A DNA stretch of 16,804 nucleotides from JAGRMG01 sp047975215 (GTDB lineage: Bacteria > Pseudomonadota > Alphaproteobacteria > Rhodobacterales > Rhodobacteraceae). The position numbers and the translations under genes are program-made. Positions 12,977 through 16,804 of the stretch are shown here, in pieces. Within the stretch, counting starts at the first letter, position 1. Each line of letters begins with the position of its first letter. The notes under the pieces were generated by a model. It was not told the DNA's origin and ran no database searches. It saw only the letters and a list, made by a program, of their open reading frames with translations. Where the stretch lies: assembly GCA_047975215.1 (NCBI GenBank), contig JBKEDD010000079.1, forward strand, positions 1 to 16,804, written 5' to 3'.

Positions 12977-13003
12977 AAAAGGGCCCCCCGAAAGGGCCCT
13001 TTT
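12977..13003 (-). terminator. Rho-independent terminator of the atp operon
   Basis: AAAAGGGCCC (12977-12986) and GGGCCCTTTT (12994-13003) form a perfect 10-bp stem with a 7-nt loop, 40 bp after the atpC stop codon. In the minus-strand direction the stem ends in TTTTTC, a short U-tract. The A/T ends make it usable on both strands. It separates the atp operon from the lectin gene. Confidence 0.85.
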
Positions 13004-13042
13004 CGCGATACGCCGTATTGCCGATCCGGCCAATGCCGGAGA

Positions 13043-13456
13043 TCAGATGTTGATATGGGTGCCCAGGGCCTCCATGTCCGCCAGCAGTTTGGCGGCGTCG
13101 TCCACGATGTTGTGAGGCGCGCCGTCGGCCTTGGCGGCCTCGTGCGCCTCGCGCGCCTCGGCGACCATCCCGTCGACCTGTGCGCGCGTCACCTCGCCCA
13201 GCGGAATCGCCCTTTCGGCCAGAACCGAGGTGGCGTCGGCGCGAATCTCCGCAAAGCCGCCGGTGACGAGGTATTCGGCCGTACCCTCGCCGCTTTCGAC
13301 GCGCAACACGCCGGGGCGCAGGGTGGTGATGACGGGCGCGTGGTCGGGCATGACCGTCATGTCGCCCTCGGCGCCGGGGATCAGGATCGCGCTCGCGCTG
13401 AGCGAGGCAAGGCTCCGCTCGGGCGAGACGAGATCGAATTGCAGGGTATCAGCCAT
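13043..13456 (-). CDS. atpC: F1 ATP synthase subunit epsilon
   Basis: Central-stalk subunit that couples F1 rotation to the c-ring and can inhibit ATP hydrolysis. At 137 residues it fits the alphaproteobacterial form. The N-terminal beta-sandwich shows FDLVSPERSL (7-16), the conserved GDMTVMPDHAPVITTLRPG (31-49) and VTGGFAEI (64-71). The C-terminal helical part (about 88-137) is present, rich in Ala and Glu. Its ribosome site GAGGAG overlaps the atpD stop codon 13 bp upstream, indicating translational coupling. Last gene of the operon, followed by a strong terminator. Confidence 0.96.
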   Translation of the reverse strand: MADTLQFDLVSPERSLASLSASAILIPGAEGDMTVMPDHAPVITTLRPGVLRVESGEGTAEYLVTGGFAEIRADATSVLAERAIPLGEVTRAQVDGMVAEAREAHEAAKADGAPHNIVDDAAKLLADMEALGTHINI

Positions 13457-13469
13457 TGGGGGATGCTCC

Positions 13470-14894
13470 TCAGGCCGCGTCGGTGGCCATGCGCTCGGCC
13501 TTGGCGATCACCTCGTCGATACCGCCGACCATGTAGAACGCGGCCTCGGGCAGATGGTCGTATTCGCCGGCCACGACGGCCTTGAACGAACTGATCGTCT
13601 CTTCGAGCGGCACCTGCACGCCGGGCGATCCGGTGAACACCTGCGCCACGTCAAAGGGCTGCGACAGGAACCGCTGGATTTTCCGCGCCCGTGCCACCGC
13701 CAGCTTGTCCTCTTCGCTGAGTTCGTCCATCCCGAGAATGGCGATGATATCCTGGAGCGACTTGTAACGCTGAAGCACCTGCTGAACGTCGGTGGCGACC
13801 TTGTAGTGTTCTTCGCCCACAACCGCCGGATCGAGCAGGCGCGAGGTAGAGGCCAGCGGATCCACGGCCGGGTAGATGCCCAGTTCGGAAATCGCCCGGT
13901 CAAGCACGGTCGTCGCGTCGAGGTGCGCGAACGAGGTTGCCGGTGCCGGGTCGGTCAGGTCGTCGGCGGGCACATAGACGGCCTGAACGCTGGTGATCGA
14001 GCCCGACTTGGTCGAGGTGATGCGTTCCTGCATCGCGCCCATGTCGGTGGCCAGCGTCGGCTGATACCCCACGGCCGAGGGGATCCGGCCCAGCAGCGCC
14101 GACACTTCCGAACCGGCCTGGGTAAAGCGGAAGATGTTGTCGACGAAGAACAGCACGTCGGCGCCGGTCTCGTCGCGGAACTGTTCGGCCAGCGTCAGGC
14201 CCGACAGCGCAACCCGCATCCGCGCGCCCGGCGGTTCGTTCATCTGACCGTAGACCAGCGCGATCTTCGATTTCTCCAGGTCGTCGGGAACGATAACGCC
14301 GGATTCGATCATCTCGTGGTAGAGGTCGTTGCCCTCGCGGGTCCGCTCGCCGACACCGGCAAACACCGACACGCCCGAGTGCACCTTGGCGATGTTGTTG
14401 ATGAGTTCCATGATCAGAACCGTCTTGCCCACACCGGCGCCGCCGAACAGGCCGATCTTGCCGCCCTTGGCATAGGGCGCCAGCAGGTCGATGACCTTGA
14501 TGCCGGTGGTCAGAACCATCGATTCCGTCGCCTGTTCGCTGAAGGCCGGGGCATCCTGGTGGATGGCACGGCGGGCCTTGGCATTGACCGGCCCCTTTTC
14601 GTCCACCGGCTCGCCGATCACGTTCATGATCCGGCCCAGCGTCGCCGTGCCCACGGGAACCGAGATCGGTTCGCCCATGTCGGTCACTTCGGCACCGCGC
14701 ACCAGACCTTCGGTGGCATCCATCGCCACGGTCCGGACGGTGTTTTCCCCGAGATGCTGGGCAACCTCAAGTACCAGGCGGTTGCCGTTGTTGTCGGTTT
14801 CGAGGGCATTCAGGATTTCGGGAAGCGCATCCTCGAACTGAACGTCCACCACGGCGCCAATGACCTGGGTCACTTTGCCTTTTGATTTTGCCAT
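13470..14894 (-). CDS. atpD: F1 ATP synthase subunit beta
   Basis: Catalytic subunit of the ATP synthase at the inner membrane, making ATP from ADP and phosphate. At 474 residues it is full length. The Walker A loop is GGAGVGKT (151-158). The catalytic glutamate lies in GERTREGND (182-190). The Walker B region is ADVLFFVDNIFRF (245-257). The DELSEED lever is exact at 390-396. It lies between atpG (20-bp gap) and atpC (13-bp gap), as in the alphaproteobacterial atpHAGDC order. Confidence 0.98.
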   Translation of the reverse strand: MAKSKGKVTQVIGAVVDVQFEDALPEILNALETDNNGNRLVLEVAQHLGENTVRTVAMDATEGLVRGAEVTDMGEPISVPVGTATLGRIMNVIGEPVDEKGPVNAKARRAIHQDAPAFSEQATESMVLTTGIKVIDLLAPYAKGGKIGLFGGAGVGKTVLIMELINNIAKVHSGVSVFAGVGERTREGNDLYHEMIESGVIVPDDLEKSKIALVYGQMNEPPGARMRVALSGLTLAEQFRDETGADVLFFVDNIFRFTQAGSEVSALLGRIPSAVGYQPTLATDMGAMQERITSTKSGSITSVQAVYVPADDLTDPAPATSFAHLDATTVLDRAISELGIYPAVDPLASTSRLLDPAVVGEEHYKVATDVQQVLQRYKSLQDIIAILGMDELSEEDKLAVARARKIQRFLSQPFDVAQVFTGSPGVQVPLEETISSFKAVVAGEYDHLPEAAFYMVGGIDEVIAKAERMATDAA

Positions 14895-14914
14895 GTTTCG
14901 TCTCCGGTTGTCTT

Positions 14915-15790
14915 CTACAGCGCCTCGGCGCCGGAAATGATTTCAATCAGCTCGTTGGTGATGACGGCCTGACGCGAACGGTTGTACTCGATGGTCAGCT
15001 TTTCGATCATCTCGCCGGCGTTGCGGGTGGCGTTGTCCATCGCGCTCATCCGCGCGCCCTGCTCGGAGGCGCCGTTTTCCAGCAGCGCCGAGAAGATCGC
15101 CGTGGCCACGCCGCGCGGCAGCAGTTCGGCCAGGATAGCCTCCTCGTCAGGCTCGAAGTCATAGACCGTGCCGGGCGCATCGCCGCTGTCCGTCTCGACC
15201 CTGGCCGGGATGATCTGGCGCGCGGTCGGGTTCTGGGTGACGACGTTGACGAACTCGGAAAAGAAGATCGTCGCGACATCGAATTCGCCGCCGTCGAACC
15301 GGTTCAGGATGTCCTGGGCGATGGCCTGGGCGTCCTTGTAGGCAACCCGCTTGATCGTGCTCAGATCGACATGGCCGACAAAGCTGTCCGACCATTCGCG
15401 CTTCATCGCGTCGCGGCCCTTCTTGCCGACCGTCAGGATCTTTACCGTCTTGCCTTCGCTGCGCAGCCTGGTGGTGTGCTGTTTGGCAAGCTTGACGATG
15501 TTGGCGTTGAAGCCGCCGCAAAGGCCGCGTTCGGCGGTCATCACGATCAGCAGATGCACCTGGTCGCCGCCGGTGCCGGCCAGCAGCTTCGGCGCGCCTT
15601 CGCTATCGCCGACCGAGGCGGCCAAGGCCGCCATCACGGCGTTGAACCGTTCGGTGTAGGGGCGCGATTCCTCGGCCGCCTCCTGGGCGCGGCGAAGTTT
15701 CGCCGCGGCCACCATCTGCATGGCCTTGGTGATCTTGCGGGTCGACTTGACCGACTCGATCCTGTTCTTGAGGTCCTTGAGGCTTGGCAT
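14915..15790 (-). CDS. atpG: F1 ATP synthase subunit gamma
   Basis: Rotor shaft of F1: its N- and C-terminal helices form the coiled coil inside the alpha3beta3 ring. At 291 residues it is full length. The N-terminal helix reads LKNRIESVKSTRKITKAMQM (6-25), the central region has TAERGLCGGFNANI, and the C-terminal helix ends NRSRQAVITNELIEIISGA. It starts 12 bp after the atpA stop codon and precedes atpD. Confidence 0.97.
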   Translation of the reverse strand: MPSLKDLKNRIESVKSTRKITKAMQMVAAAKLRRAQEAAEESRPYTERFNAVMAALAASVGDSEGAPKLLAGTGGDQVHLLIVMTAERGLCGGFNANIVKLAKQHTTRLRSEGKTVKILTVGKKGRDAMKREWSDSFVGHVDLSTIKRVAYKDAQAIAQDILNRFDGGEFDVATIFFSEFVNVVTQNPTARQIIPARVETDSGDAPGTVYDFEPDEEAILAELLPRGVATAIFSALLENGASEQGARMSAMDNATRNAGEMIEKLTIEYNRSRQAVITNELIEIISGAEAL

Positions 15791-15802
15791 GATCCCGGCC
15801 CC

Positions 15803-16804
15803 TTACGCGAAATCGGCGGCGTATTCGTCGATGGCTGCGCGAACCTTGTCCTCGGCCTCACCGGCGATCTTGGGATCTTCCTTGGTGATGTAATCCAGCA
15901 CGTCCTGATGCTTGGACCGCAGATGCGCCAGCAGGCCTTTCTCGAAGCGGCCGACATCCTTGACGGCGATCTTGTCGAGATAGCCCTTGGTGCCCGCGAA
16001 GATGACGCAGACGATCTCGGCGTTGGTCAGGGGCGAATACTGCGGCTGCTTCATCAGTTCGGTCAGGCGTGCGCCACGGTTCAGCAGGCGCTGGGTCGCG
16101 GCGTCGAGGTCGGACCCGAACTGCGCGAATGCCGCCATCTCGCGGTACTGCGCCAGTTCCAGTTTCACGGGGCCGGCCACCGATTTCATCGCCTTGGTCT
16201 GCGCCGACGAACCGACCCGGCTGACCGACAGACCGGTGTTCACGGCGGGGCGGATACCCTGGTAGAACAGCTCGGTTTCAAGGAAGATCTGGCCGTCGGT
16301 GATCGAGATCACGTTCGTCGGGATGAACGCCGACACGTCGCCGCCCTGGGTCTCGATGATCGGCAGCGCGGTCAGCGACCCCGCGCCTTTTTCCTCGTTC
16401 AGCTTGGCCGAGCGTTCCAGCAGGCGCGAGTGCAGGTAGAACACGTCGCCCGGATAGGCTTCACGCCCCGGCGGACGGCGCAGCAGCAGCGACATCTGGC
16501 GGTAGGACACGGCCTGTTTCGACAGGTCATCATAGATGATCAGCGCATGGCGGCCGTTGTCGCGGAAGAATTCCGCCATGGCGGTCGCGGCATAGGGCGC
16601 GAGGAACTGCATCGGCGCCGGGTCCGAGGCGGTGGCGGCGACGACGGTCGTATAGGCCATGGCACCGGTCTCTTCCAGCTTCTTGACCAGCTGGGCGACG
16701 GTCGAGCGCTTCTGACCCACGGCGACATAGATGCAGTGCAGAGTCTTCATGCCGTCCGCTTCGCGGCCGTTATAGTTCGCCTGGTTCAGGATCGTGTCCA
16801 TGGC
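15803..16804 (-). CDS. atpA: F1 ATP synthase subunit alpha (3' part, truncated by the window)
   Basis: Regulatory, non-catalytic nucleotide-binding subunit of F1. Only the C-terminal 333 residues lie in the window; the frame is open through base 16804 (…AMDTILNQ), so the ATG at 16799-16801 is an internal methionine. The missing N-terminal part of about 180 residues should hold the Walker A loop, because DTILNQ normally follows it directly. Visible parts include LIIYDDLSKQAVSYRQMSLL (the Walker B region), RRPPGREAYPGDVFYLHSRL and ISITDGQIFLE, together with SVSRVGSSAQ, which carries the arginine that reaches the beta catalytic site. It ends 12 bp before atpG. Confidence 0.98.
   Translation of the reverse strand, partial: AMDTILNQANYNGREADGMKTLHCIYVAVGQKRSTVAQLVKKLEETGAMAYTTVVAATASDPAPMQFLAPYAATAMAEFFRDNGRHALIIYDDLSKQAVSYRQMSLLLRRPPGREAYPGDVFYLHSRLLERSAKLNEEKGAGSLTALPIIETQGGDVSAFIPTNVISITDGQIFLETELFYQGIRPAVNTGLSVSRVGSSAQTKAMKSVAGPVKLELAQYREMAAFAQFGSDLDAATQRLLNRGARLTELMKQPQYSPLTNAEIVCVIFAGTKGYLDKIAVKDVGRFEKGLLAHLRSKHQDVLDYITKEDPKIAGEAEDKVRAAIDEYAADFA

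Noticed and set aside
12821..13033. N-terminal extension of the lectin-domain protein through the atp terminator
   Set aside because: It would read through the atp terminator hairpin and gives an Arg/Cys-rich sequence without lectin features.
13131..14885. Plus-strand open frame of 584 codons opposite atpC and atpD
   Set aside because: It covers two unmistakable ATP synthase genes and reads as an antisense shadow.

Overview
The window is GC-rich, gene-dense chromosome, most likely from an alphaproteobacterium of the Rhodobacterales (Roseobacter/Paracoccaceae type). The reasons are the protein style of TrpS, MurJ, LeuA, Prs and the F1 subunits, an atpA-G-D-C gene order, and a G/C-tract hairpin repeat ending in a CCGGRRTACTT-type tail of the kind I recall from this order. 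The assignment rests on recognition by eye, not on a search. I see no tRNA, rRNA, CRISPR array, insertion sequence or phage gene.

Layout. 1-127: intergenic repeats downstream of trpS. 128-1159 (-): trpS. 1264-1950 (+): a rhomboid-fold membrane protein that has lost its catalytic residues, divergent from trpS and convergent with murJ. 2026-3570 (-): murJ, lipid II flippase. 3816-4226 (-): a PACE-family efflux protein. 4340-4981 (-): a TetR regulator. 4982-5385: a long regulatory region. 5386-6960 (+): leuA. 6961-7355: non-coding, with several hairpins. 7356-9798 (+): a tightly overlapping operon of ribF, a YcgN/UPF0260 cysteine-cluster protein and a threonine-aldolase-family PLP enzyme. 9819-9876: second copy of the G/C repeat. 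9884-11301 (-): a two-gene overlapping unit, 2-hydroxychromene-2-carboxylate isomerase-like protein then alpha/beta hydrolase. 11430-12449 (+): prs. 12470-12820 (-): a small H-type lectin-domain protein. 13043-16804 (-): F1 ATP synthase genes atpC, atpD, atpG and the 3' part of atpA, with a clear terminator after atpC.

The most interesting element is the leader of leuA. A 27-codon reading frame (5223-5306) ends in a leucine/isoleucine-rich tail (LRGLLILIRL) and begins where transcription from a good promoter (5186-5214) should start, so it looks leaderless. Its stop codon lies in the 5' arm of a perfect 10-bp hairpin (5300-5335). The 3' arm covers part of a strong AGGAGG site. That site serves not leuA but a six-codon minicistron (5343-5363) ending 22 nt before leuA, which has no good ribosome-binding site of its own. 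This suggests leucine-responsive attenuation by a leaderless leader peptide, perhaps read out through translational coupling rather than a classical U-tract terminator.

Most of the other genes are housekeeping: tryptophanyl-tRNA charging, lipid II export, leucine, flavin and PRPP synthesis, and ATP synthase. The accessory parts are the TetR/PACE pair beside murJ, the isomerase/hydrolase pair, the lectin-domain gene and the pseudo-rhomboid.
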